64,000 nt of DNA from Streptosporangium brasiliense (GTDB lineage: Bacteria > Actinomycetota > Actinomycetes > Streptosporangiales > Streptosporangiaceae), in contig NZ_JAUSRB010000002.1 in the NCBI RefSeq assembly GCF_030811595.1, forward strand, positions 7,750,001-7,814,000, read 5' to 3'. The notes beneath the pieces were generated by a model that saw only the letters and a program-made list of their open reading frames with translations, made no database searches and was not told where the DNA came from. Both the position numbers and the translations under genes were made by a program. Shown piece after piece: positions 1 to 11,534 of the stretch. Every line of letters starts with the position of its first letter. Positions within the stretch are counted from its first letter, which is position 1.

Positions 1-194
1 CAGGTGCGACGCAGCAGGTCGGGGTCCAGCTCCACATCCGGCACCTTCAGCTGCACGAGCTCTTCCGCGCTGCCCCAGTGGCACTCGCAGTTGTCCTCGT
101 CGGGACGGGCGGTCATGCCGCGGAAGGTGATGGCCACGCGGTTCAGCGCGGCGTCGAGACGGATCCGGGTGGGCGTCTGGTCGAAGCTCATCAT
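1..194 (-). CDS. Conserved hypothetical protein, N-terminal part only
   Basis: The gene runs off the left edge of the window. It starts at tandem ATG codons (194 and 191) and reads MMSFDQTPTRIRLDAAL, followed by an acidic stretch with two cysteines (DNCECHW). About 64 residues are visible, with no stop codon, no membrane segment and no signal peptide. The reading is coherent and typical of actinobacterial codon usage, so I take it as a real gene. I do not recognise a characterised family and assign no function. Confidence 0.6.
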   Translation of the reverse strand, partial: MMSFDQTPTRIRLDAALNRVAITFRGMTARPDEDNCECHWGSAEELVQLKVPDVELDPDLLRRT

Positions 195-509
195 GGGCGT
201 TCGCCTTCAAGGACTCCGGGAGCTCGCGCCAGCCGAAGATCGCTACTTTACCGGACCCGTGGGTGCGCATGAAGGTGTTCGGTCCTGGACCTCCATGGCG
301 GGCGGTGCTCCCCTCAGCGAGCGCCCTGTCCATGCGGTCGCGGACGGGAACCCGGTGCCGTCGACGATGACGACCTCGCCTGCCTACGGGTGGCGGCGGG
401 TGCGGTCACCGGGACCGGGCCGGACGCGGCCCGGTGAACACCTCGATGAGCTCACGACGCTCCGCCGACAGCACCTGCACACCAGGTCGACGCCAGTCCG
501 CCCGCCGAG
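195..509. other. Intergenic region, no gene seen
   Basis: These 315 bases lie upstream of the left-edge gene and downstream of the lipoprotein gene. Open frames exist because of high GC, but none has a convincing start or protein-like composition. The promoter of the left-edge gene should be in the part nearest 194. I see no clear repeat or RNA structure. Confidence 0.4.
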
Positions 510-1046
510 TTACGGGACAGCTCTTATGTGCGGTGAGAGCACCAGGACGGCACGGCCGGAGGCCAACCCGGCCAGGCGCAGCCGGACTCCGTTGATCCGG
601 CCCTGATCGCCGGTGGCCAGCGACAGCTCTCCTACGCTCCGGCAGCGGCCGTCGGTGCAGTCGTCCTCGACACTGACGCTCTCCCCCTCGATGTGGAGGT
701 CGCCCGAGGAGCCTCTGAGACCCAGCCGGATCTCCTCTCCGCCGAGGGATCTGACGGTGATCTCATCCACGCCGAATCCGGCATCGATCCTCAGCCGGTC
801 ACCCGGCCGGACCTCCACTTCGCAGTCGGCGTCCTGACAGGCCGCCAGGTCGGTCCCGTCGGAGGCCCGCGGCGACGCCGGCGAGTCCCGGACCGTCCCG
901 GGTGCGAGCGCCGCACTGCCCGGCGCCGCGGCGGTCCACGGTGCCGGCGCCCCGCCCGGGTCGCAGCCGGCGAGCAACACGGCCACCACGACGGCGGCGG
1001 ACCGGACCCGCCCGGCACCGGCGGGCACGGGCGATCTGGTCCGCAT
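510..1046 (-). CDS. Putative secreted lipoprotein
   Basis: The predicted 178-residue protein begins MRTRSPVPAGAGRVRSAAVV and has an arginine-rich n-region, a short hydrophobic core and a lipobox LLAGC, so it should be exported and lipid-anchored outside the membrane. After a Pro/Ala-rich linker the mature part has two Cys pairs (ACQDADCEVEV and DDCTDGRC) and alternating polar/hydrophobic runs that suggest a small beta-domain. The start at 1046 is chosen because a GGGGGA ribosome site sits just upstream and the lipoprotein signal begins there; the frame is open further upstream, but that part is arginine-rich and unconvincing. Function unknown. Confidence 0.7.
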   Translation of the reverse strand: MRTRSPVPAGAGRVRSAAVVVAVLLAGCDPGGAPAPWTAAAPGSAALAPGTVRDSPASPRASDGTDLAACQDADCEVEVRPGDRLRIDAGFGVDEITVRSLGGEEIRLGLRGSSGDLHIEGESVSVEDDCTDGRCRSVGELSLATGDQGRINGVRLRLAGLASGRAVLVLSPHIRAVP

Positions 1047-1287
1047 GGCATCCCCCCGAAGGCTCACAGGACGAGACCCGCCATCGCAGGCGATCCACCG
1101 GACCGCCCGGCGGCGGGTCCCTCGCCTGTCGCGCAACCTCTCCGCCCGGATGCGTCTGCCCGTCGGAGGGGTTCTTCCCCCGTGGCCGACGGCCGAACCC
1201 GAGGTCAGGGCGCTGATCTCCACCGCGCGCCGGGCGGCGGCGAGGAGCACCGCCCGTGCCGTGCGGTAGCCCCCGCCGGCGAACGGC

Positions 1288-2502
1288 TCACGCGTGCTCG
1301 ACGGCCCGCTCGTCGGCGACGGAGGGGACGACCTCGGGGACGGGAGCCGGGCGGAGCAGGATGAGCGCCGCGCAGGCCAGAGCCGTCAGGGCGATCAGGG
1401 CGTACATGATGCGGTAGTCGACGATTCCGGCCAGCGCCGCTCCGGCGGCGATGGAGACCGACTGGGCCACGGTGGAGAGCATGCCGATGGCCGCGCCCAC
1501 GCGCCCCTGGAGCCGGGCGGGGACGTACAGGTGCTGCGCGGTGCCGAGGGCGATGTCGAACAGGGGGATGGCCAGGCCGTAGATCGCCGCCCCGGCGAGG
1601 AAGAGCACGGGCGAGGGCACCAGGAAGGTCCCGGCGCCCAGGGCGAAGACCGCGTAGCCGACGCTCGACCCGCGCGCCTCGCCGAGGCGCCGGACCAGCG
1701 TCCCGGCCAGCAGACCGCCGACGACGGAGCCCGCGCCCTGGACCGTGGTGAGGACGCCGAAGAAGGCGGCGGGCTGCCCCAGGCCCCGGTCGATGGCGAT
1801 GAACACGGCCGTGTCCATCAGGCCCACGGTCGCCATGAAGATCGTCGAGGCGAGGGCCAGCCTGACCAGGAGCGGCACCCGCCACAGGTAGCGGAATCCG
1901 GCGGTGACGGCCGGGAGGAAGAGCTGGCCGGCGGGCTCCGGCTCGGATTCGACGATCTTGAGCGAGGCCAGGACGAGGATCGCGACCACGAACGTCACGG
2001 CGTCGACGACCGCGAGCGTCCCGCCGCCGAAGGCCAGGTAGATGCCGGCTCCGGCGACGGGCGAGGCGATCCGCACGCCCTGCCGTACCGTGATCAGGGC
2101 CGCACGGGCGCTCACCGCCGCCGCGGAGGGCAGGATGTCCTTCAGCAGCGCGCCGTGCGCGGGGACGGAGAAGGTGACCCCGTAGGCGAGGGCGACGGCG
2201 TAGAGGATCCAGATCTGGTCGGCGGAGCGGACCAGGGTCAGGGCCAGGACGACGAGCGCCATCGTGCCGTACATCGCGACGAGCAGCGGCCTGCGGCGGA
2301 CACGGTCCACGACGTGGCCGTAGAGCGGGGAGATCAGCCCGGGCAGGGCGAGGAAGAGGAAGACCAGTCCGGCGGCGGCGTCGGAGCCGGTGAGGTCCTT
2401 GGCCCAGATGCCCAGGGAGAGGTACAGCGCGCTGTCCCCGAAACTGGAGACGGCCTCGCCGACCAGGAGCCGGCGGAAGAGGGGGTTGCGCAGGGCGGTC
2501 AC
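1288..2502 (-). CDS. MFS family efflux transporter
   Basis: A 404-residue major facilitator superfamily protein with about 12 hydrophobic segments. The loop after helix 2 reads GHVVDRVRRRPLL, the usual motif A region (G-x-x-x-D-R-x-x-R-R). The architecture is that of MFS_3/enterobactin-exporter-like drug efflux proteins, and the substrate cannot be told from sequence. GTG at 2502 is preferred because a GAAAGG ribosome site lies about 7 bases upstream; an earlier in-frame start would add a Pro/Arg-rich tail. It follows the ArsR-type gene on the same strand with a gap of about 160 bases, so the regulator probably controls this pump. Confidence 0.85.
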   Translation of the reverse strand: MTALRNPLFRRLLVGEAVSSFGDSALYLSLGIWAKDLTGSDAAAGLVFLFLALPGLISPLYGHVVDRVRRRPLLVAMYGTMALVVLALTLVRSADQIWILYAVALAYGVTFSVPAHGALLKDILPSAAAVSARAALITVRQGVRIASPVAGAGIYLAFGGGTLAVVDAVTFVVAILVLASLKIVESEPEPAGQLFLPAVTAGFRYLWRVPLLVRLALASTIFMATVGLMDTAVFIAIDRGLGQPAAFFGVLTTVQGAGSVVGGLLAGTLVRRLGEARGSSVGYAVFALGAGTFLVPSPVLFLAGAAIYGLAIPLFDIALGTAQHLYVPARLQGRVGAAIGMLSTVAQSVSIAAGAALAGIVDYRIMYALIALTALACAALILLRPAPVPEVVPSVADERAVEHA

Positions 2503-2662
2503 GGTCGACCTTTCGCGGGCGGGGGAAAGCGGGGGGAAGGGGAGGACGGCGGAGTGAGTCCGGGACCGGTCGCCCCGGACGGCGGAGTGCCGGGGGCGGC
2601 CTGGGCGACACCGGTCCGCGATCACCGGGCGTGGGGCGGCCCGGGGTGGCGCTCCGGAGCGG

Positions 2663-3220
2663 TCAGTCGGGGACGGGCGGGGAGTCCGGGAGCGGCGTCC
2701 CGGAGAGCAGGATCCGGACGTATCTGGCGTCCTGCGGGACGGCGGCGCGGCCGGTCGCCCGCTCGATGTAGGGGGCCAGCACCGCGGCGAGCTGCTCGCC
2801 CAGTCCGTCGAGCTCCTGCGCGGTCATCGGCGCGGTGACGCCGTTGAGGAAGGCGGCCGCGCGCCACTCCTCGGGAGTGTGCGGGCGGGCTTGGGTCCAG
2901 TCGAGGAGCCGGGTGGCCTCGCGCTCGACGAAGACCCGCTCCAGCTCGGCGGCCGCGACGCCGCCCGTGCTCGACGACCAGCTCTGTTCCATGTCGGCGA
3001 CCCGCCAGGGCCGCTCCCGCTGGTCCTCGCTCTCGGCCTCGACGACGTAGCCGTACTTGGCGAGCTGGCGCAGGTGGAAGGAGCAGGAGGCCTGGGTCGT
3101 GCCCAGGCGCCGGGCGCAGACCGCCGCCGTGGCGGGGCCGATCCGGCCCAGCAGGTCCATCAGGTCCAGCCGGAGGGGGTGGGCCAGCGCACGCATGGCG
3201 CGCGGGTCGGTGATCTTCAT
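2663..3220 (-). CDS. ArsR-family winged-helix transcriptional regulator
   Basis: A 185-residue protein with an N-terminal helix-turn-helix of the ArsR/HTH_20 type: MRALAHPLRLDLMDLL, then TQASCSFHLRQLAKYGYV as recognition helix and wing. The C-terminal half is longer than in metal-sensing ArsR proteins and has no CxC metal motif, which fits the drug-responsive group often found beside MFS pumps. The ATG at 3220 has no Shine-Dalgarno sequence and lies at the end of a palindromic promoter, so translation may be leaderless. Likely autorepressor of itself and the downstream transporter. Confidence 0.85.
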   Translation of the reverse strand: MKITDPRAMRALAHPLRLDLMDLLGRIGPATAAVCARRLGTTQASCSFHLRQLAKYGYVVEAESEDQRERPWRVADMEQSWSSSTGGVAAAELERVFVEREATRLLDWTQARPHTPEEWRAAAFLNGVTAPMTAQELDGLGEQLAAVLAPYIERATGRAAVPQDARYVRILLSGTPLPDSPPVPD

Positions 3221-3223
3221 ATA

Positions 3224-3249
3224 TCAAAGATATCTTTGACATATGTCAA
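3224..3249. promoter_or_regulatory. Two overlapping perfect palindromes upstream of the ArsR/MFS genes
   Basis: TCAAAGATATCTTTGA (3224-3239) and TTGACATATGTCAA (3236-3249) are both perfect palindromes and overlap by four bases immediately before the ArsR start codon. On the minus strand TTGACA within the second palindrome can serve as a -35 element with an AT-rich -10 close to the start codon, so a dimeric repressor bound here would block RNA polymerase. Best read as the autoregulatory operator; binding is inferred. Confidence 0.7.
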
Positions 3250-3423
3250 GCGTCAAACAACTCTTTGGCTTTTGGTGAGGCCGGAGCCGACCGCCCCGGG
3301 GGGGCCGTCGGCGCGGGGCGGCCGGGACGGGCTCCAACACCCCGGGACGCAGCCGGTCCCCGGCCCGGGAACGCCCGGCCGAGAATTATGGAATAGATGA
3401 TTCCGTTCTGCTATGATGAAGAC

Positions 3424-3483
3424 ATGACGGACCGCGCCGGAGGGTGGCGGTTCCGACCGGACCGAGAGACGGGGAAGCGATGA
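3424..3483 (+). CDS. Short leader ORF (19 codons) coupled to the next gene
   Basis: ATG at 3424 opens a 19-residue frame, MTDRAGGWRFRPDRETGKR, whose TGA (3481-3483) overlaps the ATG of the following gene as ATGA. A good -10 element TATGAT lies at 3412-3417, so transcription should begin at or next to this ATG, giving a leaderless message. The arrangement suggests translation of the leader couples to the downstream gene. It could also be fortuitous; the GGGGAA sequence inside it serves as ribosome site for the next gene. Confidence 0.45.
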   Translation: MTDRAGGWRFRPDRETGKR

Positions 3484-4076
3484 GCGACAACACCGTGACC
3501 GAGTGGGCCGTGCTGAACGACGCGCATGAGGCACTGCGCACGGCCGTCCGCGGCGTGGCCGCCGAAGACTGGGACCTCCCCACCCCCTGCGCGGGGTGGA
3601 CCGTGACCCAGGTGCTCCAGCACGCCGCGGGCGACCAGATCGGCTTCGCCTCCTTCATCACGGGAGGTCCGGGGCCGTCCGAGAACCCGTTCGCGCCCTC
3701 CGGCAAGCTGGACGGCTCCCCCCTGGACATGGCGGAGGAGGCGATGAAGGCCGCCGCCGACGCCTGGGCGACCGTCGGCGAGGACGTCCAGGAGGTCTCG
3801 GTCCCGGTGCCGCCCGGCAAGCTGCCCGCCCCGCTCGGGGCCGGCGCCTGCGCCCTCGACGCCGCGGTCCACGCCTGGGACATCGCCGTCGCCACCGGCC
3901 GGCCCTCACCGCTCACCCCGGAGCTCGCTCGGGAGCTGATGCCCGTCGCCACCGCCATCGTCGAGCCGCTCAGGGCGTTCGGCGCCTACGCGCCGGCACT
4001 TGGAGCCGAGGACGGGGACGACGAGGTCGCCGCGCTGCTGCGCTACCTCGGCCGCCGCCCCGACTGGACCGCCTGA
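3480..4076 (+). CDS. TIGR03086-type (DinB/maleylpyruvate isomerase-like) metal-binding protein
   Basis: A 198-residue protein of the actinobacterial TIGR03086 group, in the mycothiol-dependent maleylpyruvate isomerase N-terminal/DinB superfamily. The N-terminal helix contains DLPTPCAGWTVTQVLQHAAGD, which carries the usual C-x-x-W-x(5)-H pattern for this group, and a later segment ALDAAVHAWDIAVATGRP supplies the conserved H-x-W-D motif. These histidines normally bind a divalent metal. The start at 3480 follows a GGGGAA ribosome site. It is transcribed alone; the next gene converges. The substrate is unknown. Confidence 0.8.
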   Translation: MSDNTVTEWAVLNDAHEALRTAVRGVAAEDWDLPTPCAGWTVTQVLQHAAGDQIGFASFITGGPGPSENPFAPSGKLDGSPLDMAEEAMKAAADAWATVGEDVQEVSVPVPPGKLPAPLGAGACALDAAVHAWDIAVATGRPSPLTPELARELMPVATAIVEPLRAFGAYAPALGAEDGDDEVAALLRYLGRRPDWTA

Positions 4077-4235
4077 CCGGCGATCCGCCTCATCCCCCGG
4101 CGGCCGTCCGGAGGGGACCGCGGGTCCGACCCGGATCCGCTCCGGCTCCGGCTCCGGGCGAGGGGTACGGCCCCGGCCGGCACATGGGGCGTATGGGCGG
4201 GACGCCCGCGCGGGGATCCGTTCCGCCGTGGTGGA

Positions 4236-4661
4236 TCAGTGGTAGTAGCCCTCGATCGGGACGCGCGCCTCGTCGAGCAGCGCGGGGCCCTCCTGGGGCA
4301 CGTGCGGCCAGCCGCCGCCCGGCTTGAGGGCGGCGAGCTGCTCGTTGGAGAGCGCGAACACGACACGGCCGAGGCCGGACCGTTCGATGGCGCCCGCGCA
4401 CATGCCGCAGGGCTGGCAGCTGGTGTACATGGTGGTGGCGGCCGCGGTGCCGGGGTCGAGTTCCCGGGCCGCCCATCTGGCCAGCTTCAGCTCGGGGTGG
4501 GCGGAGATGTCGGCGTCGCTGAGAACCGTGTTGTGGTCCTCGGCGAGCACCGTGCCGTCCGGTCCCACCAGCAGCGATCCGAACGGCGCGTCCCCGGCGG
4601 CCCGTGACCTGGCGGCGAGCTCGATGGCCCTGCGGAGAAAGCGTTCGTCGTCGTGTGTCAC
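4236..4661 (-). CDS. Nucleoside/guanine deaminase-like protein (CDA superfamily)
   Basis: A 141-residue zinc deaminase of the cytidine/deoxycytidylate deaminase superfamily. The zinc site is complete: SAHPELKLARW gives the H-P-E motif (ligand His and catalytic Glu) and CQPCGMCAGAIERSG gives P-C-x-x-C. The PFGSLLVG and SNEQLAAL segments resemble guanine deaminase/TadA-like members. GTG at 4661 has a GGAG ribosome site 5 bases upstream and overlaps the stop of the preceding luciferase-like gene by four bases (GTGA), so the two genes form a translationally coupled pair. Substrate not determined; a paralogue is at 27458. Confidence 0.82.
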   Translation of the reverse strand: MTHDDERFLRRAIELAARSRAAGDAPFGSLLVGPDGTVLAEDHNTVLSDADISAHPELKLARWAARELDPGTAAATTMYTSCQPCGMCAGAIERSGLGRVVFALSNEQLAALKPGGGWPHVPQEGPALLDEARVPIEGYYH

Positions 4662-5527
4662 GGCTGCTCCGTCTGTGTGTGATGGGTGCCCAGGTCCCAG
4701 TGGGCGGCCAGGGTCGCGAGCGCCTGCCACGCCACCTGCGGGCGGCAGGTCTCGTACGGGTCGCCGTTGAACGGGTCGAGCACGACGGTGTCGGCTCCGA
4801 GGAGGCGTAGCTGTTCGAGGTCGTCGAGGACCTGGTCGACCGTGCCCTCACCGGCGAGCCGTCCGGGGTCGGTGATCGGTGAGTCGGTGAACCGCAGGGC
4901 GATGCGGGGGACCAGGGCGGGCACCGGCCGCCGCTGCTCATCCGCGGCGGCCTTCATCCGCGCCGGCGCCTCGCGCAGCCAGGCGAGGGTGGACCGGAGC
5001 GGATGCCACGGCTCACCGAGGCGTACCGCCCGGCGCAGGCCGGCGTCGCTGTTGCCGCCGATCCAGATCGGTATCCGCCCGCTGCGGTAGTCCCCGTCGT
5101 CGTCCCAGGCGGCACGTATCGCCCGGAGGTGGTCGTCGGTCAGCTTCCCGCGCTGCTGGAACGGGACCCCGAGCGCGTCGAACTCCTGCCGCGCCCAGCC
5201 GACGCCCACGCCGAGGACCAGCCGCCCCCCGCTGAGCTGGTTGAGATTGGCCGCCATGCGGGCGACGAGCAGCGGATGCCGGTACGGCACGATGAGCACC
5301 GTGGTCCCGAGCCGGATCCGGTCGGTGATGCCGGCCAGCCAGGCGAGAGTGGTGAAGGGTTCGTAGAACGGCCCCGGATACTGCTCGGCGACATCGGGTG
5401 TCACCACGACGTGGTCCGAGACCATCAGCAGGTCGAAGCCGAGACCCTCCACCGTCTGCGCCCAGCGCCGTAGCACGCCGGGATCGGTGCCAGGCCCGAA
5501 ATTCGGGACGTTAACTCCTATTTGCAC
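4658..5527 (-). CDS. LLM-class (luciferase-like, F420-dependent type) oxidoreductase
   Basis: A 289-residue TIM-barrel protein of the bacterial luciferase-like superfamily. It begins MQIGVNVPNFGPGTDPGVL and has IRLGTTVLIVPYRHPLLVAR, NQLSGGRLVLGVGVGWARQEF and PIWIGGNSDAGLRRAVRLG, all typical of the actinobacterial TIGR03619-like group that usually binds F420. The GTG start at 5527 has no ribosome site and may be leaderless. It is divergent from an Lrp/AsnC gene, which is the natural candidate regulator, and it is followed by a deaminase with overlapping codons. The oxidised substrate is unknown. Confidence 0.83.
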   Translation of the reverse strand: MQIGVNVPNFGPGTDPGVLRRWAQTVEGLGFDLLMVSDHVVVTPDVAEQYPGPFYEPFTTLAWLAGITDRIRLGTTVLIVPYRHPLLVARMAANLNQLSGGRLVLGVGVGWARQEFDALGVPFQQRGKLTDDHLRAIRAAWDDDGDYRSGRIPIWIGGNSDAGLRRAVRLGEPWHPLRSTLAWLREAPARMKAAADEQRRPVPALVPRIALRFTDSPITDPGRLAGEGTVDQVLDDLEQLRLLGADTVVLDPFNGDPYETCRPQVAWQALATLAAHWDLGTHHTQTEQP

Positions 5528-5620
5528 GATTTCAGGCTATCCAGCGATCATCCCCGGCCGGAAGAGAGTTTTCCCGGCTCATCGACTGATCGGCCGTGGA
5601 TCTGCCGGTATCTTTGCCAG

Positions 5621-6067
5621 ATGGCCGAGAATCTTGACGCGACCGACTGGTCCATCCTGGTCGAACTCCAGCGAGACGGCCGCATCCCGCTCACCGAGCT
5701 GGGACGGCGGGTGAACCTCAGCGCCTCCGCGACGACCGAGCGGGTCAAGCGGCTGGAGGCGACGGGTGTCATCACCGGCTACCAGGCCACCGTCGACCTG
5801 GCGAAGGCCGGTTTCGCGGTGCTCGCCGTGGTGCGCCTCAAATATCCCGGCAGCCGGCACCAGCCCCTGCACCAGCTCCTGGGCGAGCGCTTCGAGATCC
5901 TGGAATGCCTGCGGACCACCGGCGACGACTGCTACACGCTCAAGGTGGCCGCGGCGTCCATGGCCCACCTCGAACAGCTCGTCAACGAACTGGCCCAGTT
6001 CGGCAGCACCACCACCAACATCGTCTACAGCCAGACCCTGCCCTACCGCGGCCCCCAGGGGCCCTGA
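5621..6067 (+). CDS. Lrp/AsnC-family transcriptional regulator
   Basis: A 148-residue feast/famine regulator. The N-terminal helix-turn-helix reads LDATDWSILVELQRDGRIPL then LGRRVNLSASATTERVKRLE, followed by GVITGYQATVDLAKAG and a C-terminal RAM domain with GDDCYTLKVAA, where effectors such as amino acids usually bind. TATCTT at 5609-5614 stands 7 bases before the ATG and no ribosome site is visible, so a leaderless transcript is likely. Divergent from the luciferase-like/deaminase pair with 93 bases between start codons, it probably controls that pair and itself. Confidence 0.88.
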   Translation: MAENLDATDWSILVELQRDGRIPLTELGRRVNLSASATTERVKRLEATGVITGYQATVDLAKAGFAVLAVVRLKYPGSRHQPLHQLLGERFEILECLRTTGDDCYTLKVAAASMAHLEQLVNELAQFGSTTTNIVYSQTLPYRGPQGP

Positions 6068-6069
6068 CC

Positions 6070-6177
6070 GGGGCCGGGGCCGGGGCCGGGGCCGGATATG
6101 ACGGCCACCGATCCGACCTGGCCCTCGGACGGCCCGGGGCCGCCGATCCGACCTGGCTCTCGGACGGCCCGGGGCCG
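6070..6177. repeat. GGGGCC tandem repeats and a 35-bp direct duplication
   Basis: Just after the Lrp stop codon come four tandem GGGGCC units (about 6070-6094). Two tandem 35-bp units then follow at 6108-6142 and 6143-6177, differing at one base (CCGATCCGACCTGG...). The G-runs could form a quadruplex or serve as a terminator-like block between the Lrp and DoxX genes; no coding role is seen. Confidence 0.75.
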
Positions 6178-6422
6178 CCGACCCACCGGTTTTCCGCAGG
6201 TCAGCGAAATCCAGTCAAAATTTCCCTGAGCTACCGGGAAGCCGCCCGCCAGGCGGGCAGGCTTGTCACCAGCCCCGAAAGGGTGAGAAGGGGCAGATCG
6301 GCGGCTTGCGCCTGAACACCGTGGTGGTTCCGGCGAGCCGACGCCTGTGCGGAGGACGCCGTCTCCCATTCCGCCTCCGCGCTCCCATCCGGGGCGGGGC
6401 GCAGCAGAAGAGGAAAGCCACC

Positions 6423-6845
6423 ATGAAATCCGTCGAGCCGGCCACGCCGTACGTCCTGTCGGTGTTCCGCATCGTCGTCGCGCTGCTCTTCGCCTGCCAC
6501 GGCGCGGCCAAGATCTTCGGCGCGTTCGGCGCCGAGGCGGTCAGCGTCGGCTCCTGGCCGCACTGGTACGGGGGCGTCATCGAGCTCTTCGGCGGCATCC
6601 TGCTCATTCTCGGCCTCGGTACGCGGATCACGGCGCTGATCTGCTCGGGTGAGATGGCCTACGCGTACTTCGTCGTCCACCAGCCGAAGGCCCTGTGGCC
6701 GCTGGAGAACGACGGCGAGCTGGCCGCCGTCTACTCCTGGGCGTTCCTGCTGATCGCGGTGACCGGTCCCGGAGCGTGGGCGCTCGACACATGGCTGGGC
6801 CGTACCCGCGGGCAGGCGTCCGCCACACCGGTCGGGGCGGCCTGA
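6423..6845 (+). CDS. DoxX-family membrane protein
   Basis: A 140-residue integral membrane protein with four hydrophobic segments. It begins with RIVVALLFACHGAAKIFGAFG, the typical first helix of DoxX proteins, then LFGGILLILGLGTRITALI and AYAYFVVHQPKALWPLENDGELA, the signature region before the third helix. A GAGGAAAG ribosome site precedes the ATG. DoxX-like proteins have been linked to redox and quinone handling in actinobacteria, but no specific activity can be given here. It stands alone upstream of the metH riboswitch. Confidence 0.85.
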   Translation: MKSVEPATPYVLSVFRIVVALLFACHGAAKIFGAFGAEAVSVGSWPHWYGGVIELFGGILLILGLGTRITALICSGEMAYAYFVVHQPKALWPLENDGELAAVYSWAFLLIAVTGPGAWALDTWLGRTRGQASATPVGAA

Positions 6846-6982
6846 CCAGGCGGCAGCCGCCTCGCCGGGCGCCACCCGCGGCCGGATCGGCGGCCGCCCG
6901 CGGCTCCCCGCATCCGCGGCGGTACGGCCCGGCATGGCGTGGAGGCGTTCCGGCGAGCCGTTCCTCTTGATATTCTCGGCCT

Positions 6983-7065
6983 CCAGACCGAGAGGCGCTG
7001 CGACGGGCTCAGGCCCGCCACGCTCGGTCTGGACTGTTCCCCAAGGGCGCCTCCGGCAGCGGAGG
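6983..7065 (+). promoter_or_regulatory. S-adenosylhomocysteine (SAH) riboswitch of metH
   Basis: P1 is a perfect 10-bp helix, CCAGACCGAG (6983-6992) with CTCGGTCTGG (7023-7032). Inside are the family-typical GGCGCTGCGAC and a P2 hairpin CGGGC/GCCCG (7004-7008 with 7013-7017). AGGCGC (6993-6998) can form the SAH-riboswitch pseudoknot with GCGCCT (7047-7052). The 3' pseudoknot strand overlaps CCTCC (7050-7054), which can pair with the metH ribosome site GGAGG (7061-7065). Ligand binding would therefore free the ribosome site, making an ON switch. Known SAH riboswitches activate SAH-recycling genes, including metH. Confidence 0.88.
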
Positions 7066-7072
7066 TGCTCAG

Positions 7073-10813
<3,741 letters not shown>

Positions 10814-10820
10814 CCCGGGC

Positions 10821-10846
10821 GGCCGGCGCCGTCCGCGGGGCCGGCC
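10821..10846 (+). terminator. Hairpin after metH, possible terminator
   Basis: GGCCGGC (10821-10827) and GCCGGCC (10840-10846) form a 7-bp GC-rich stem seven bases after the metH stop codon. There is no U-tract, which is common for actinobacterial terminator-like hairpins, so termination is only inferred. Confidence 0.4.
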
Positions 10847-11179
10847 ACGTCCGGGGCACGCCCGCGGAGATCTTCGATCGTGGAGGGAACCGGGCGCGGT
10901 CGTGGTGAGCCGGGCGGAGGAGGCTCTGGAGGGGGTCCGCGGTCGTCGTCACGCGGGTCTGTGCGGTGGAGGCGTCCCCGTCGGCGTGCGTCCGGTCGAG
11001 GCTGTCCGCGGCGGCTGTCGTGAGCTCCTGTGCCGCGGTCCGGGCGGGAGGGTCATCACCCGCACTCCGCCGATCGGTGAATTAACGCGGTGTTTCCGAT
11101 GCGGCCTGCCGTCTGTACGGCCCGGCCGGCGTTTTTATGTGCCCTTTTTCCGTTCTCTGAATTGTTTTACCGGAGTGGT
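10847..11179. other. Intergenic region between metH and the repeat peptide gene
   Basis: About 330 bases with no convincing gene on either strand. It holds a small hairpin GCCGTCTGTACGGC near 11108 and a T-run near 11132. It is downstream of both flanking genes, which converge. Confidence 0.4.
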
Positions 11180-11443
11180 TCACAGCCTGCCGGCGGAGTC
11201 CCAGGTGGTGCCGTCGGTGCTGTCCCAGGTGGTGCCGTCGGTGCTGTCCCAGGTGGTGCCGTCCGTGGAGTCCCAGGTGGTGCCCGCCACGACCGCCGAC
11301 GCCGAGTCCCACGTGGTGCCCGCCGCGCCCGTGACGGAGTAGCCACCGATGACGGCGGTGCAGGCGATGATCCCGGTGACGATCGCGGTCGACAGCTTGG
11401 CGGCGAAAGTGTTCTTGACCGGGTAGGCGGCGGAGTTCTGCAT
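11180..11443 (-). CDS. Small exported peptide with five GTTWDS repeats
   Basis: An 87-residue protein starting MQNSAAYPVKNTFAAKL, then a hydrophobic segment STAIVTGIIACTAVIGGYSV that could be a signal peptide or single membrane anchor. The rest is almost entirely repeats: GTTWDS occurs five times, three of them as perfect tandem 8-residue units GTTWDSTD. The upstream 40 bases are AT-rich with a purine run (GAGAAAAGAA) as a weak ribosome site. The peptide could be a secreted structural or signalling peptide, or a modified-peptide precursor, but no modifying enzyme is adjacent. I do not recognise the family. The repeated codons are nearly identical, suggesting recent expansion or conversion. 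Confidence 0.65.
   Translation of the reverse strand: MQNSAAYPVKNTFAAKLSTAIVTGIIACTAVIGGYSVTGAAGTTWDSASAVVAGTTWDSTDGTTWDSTDGTTWDSTDGTTWDSAGRL
11198..11320. repeat. 24-bp tandem repeats encoding GTTWDSTD
   Basis: The core GTCCCAGGTGGTGCC (plus strand) starts at 11198, 11222, 11246 and 11270, a strict 24-bp period, and a fifth variant copy starts at 11306 after a 36-bp step. All copies are in frame within the small peptide gene, so copy-number changes would keep the reading frame. Confidence 0.9.
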
Positions 11444-11534
11444 TTCTTTTCTCGTTTCTTGAGTGGTTGTTCTGTCCTCGCACAACCAACTCTGCGCTCC
11501 GGCGGACCCGTGAACCAGGTGAAACGGAGTCAGC

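Noticed and set aside
11082-11489. A His/Arg-rich repeat frame (HHLGQHRR) across the peptide gene
   Set aside because: It is the repeat DNA read in another frame; only the GTTWDS frame has a signal-like segment and a sensible start.
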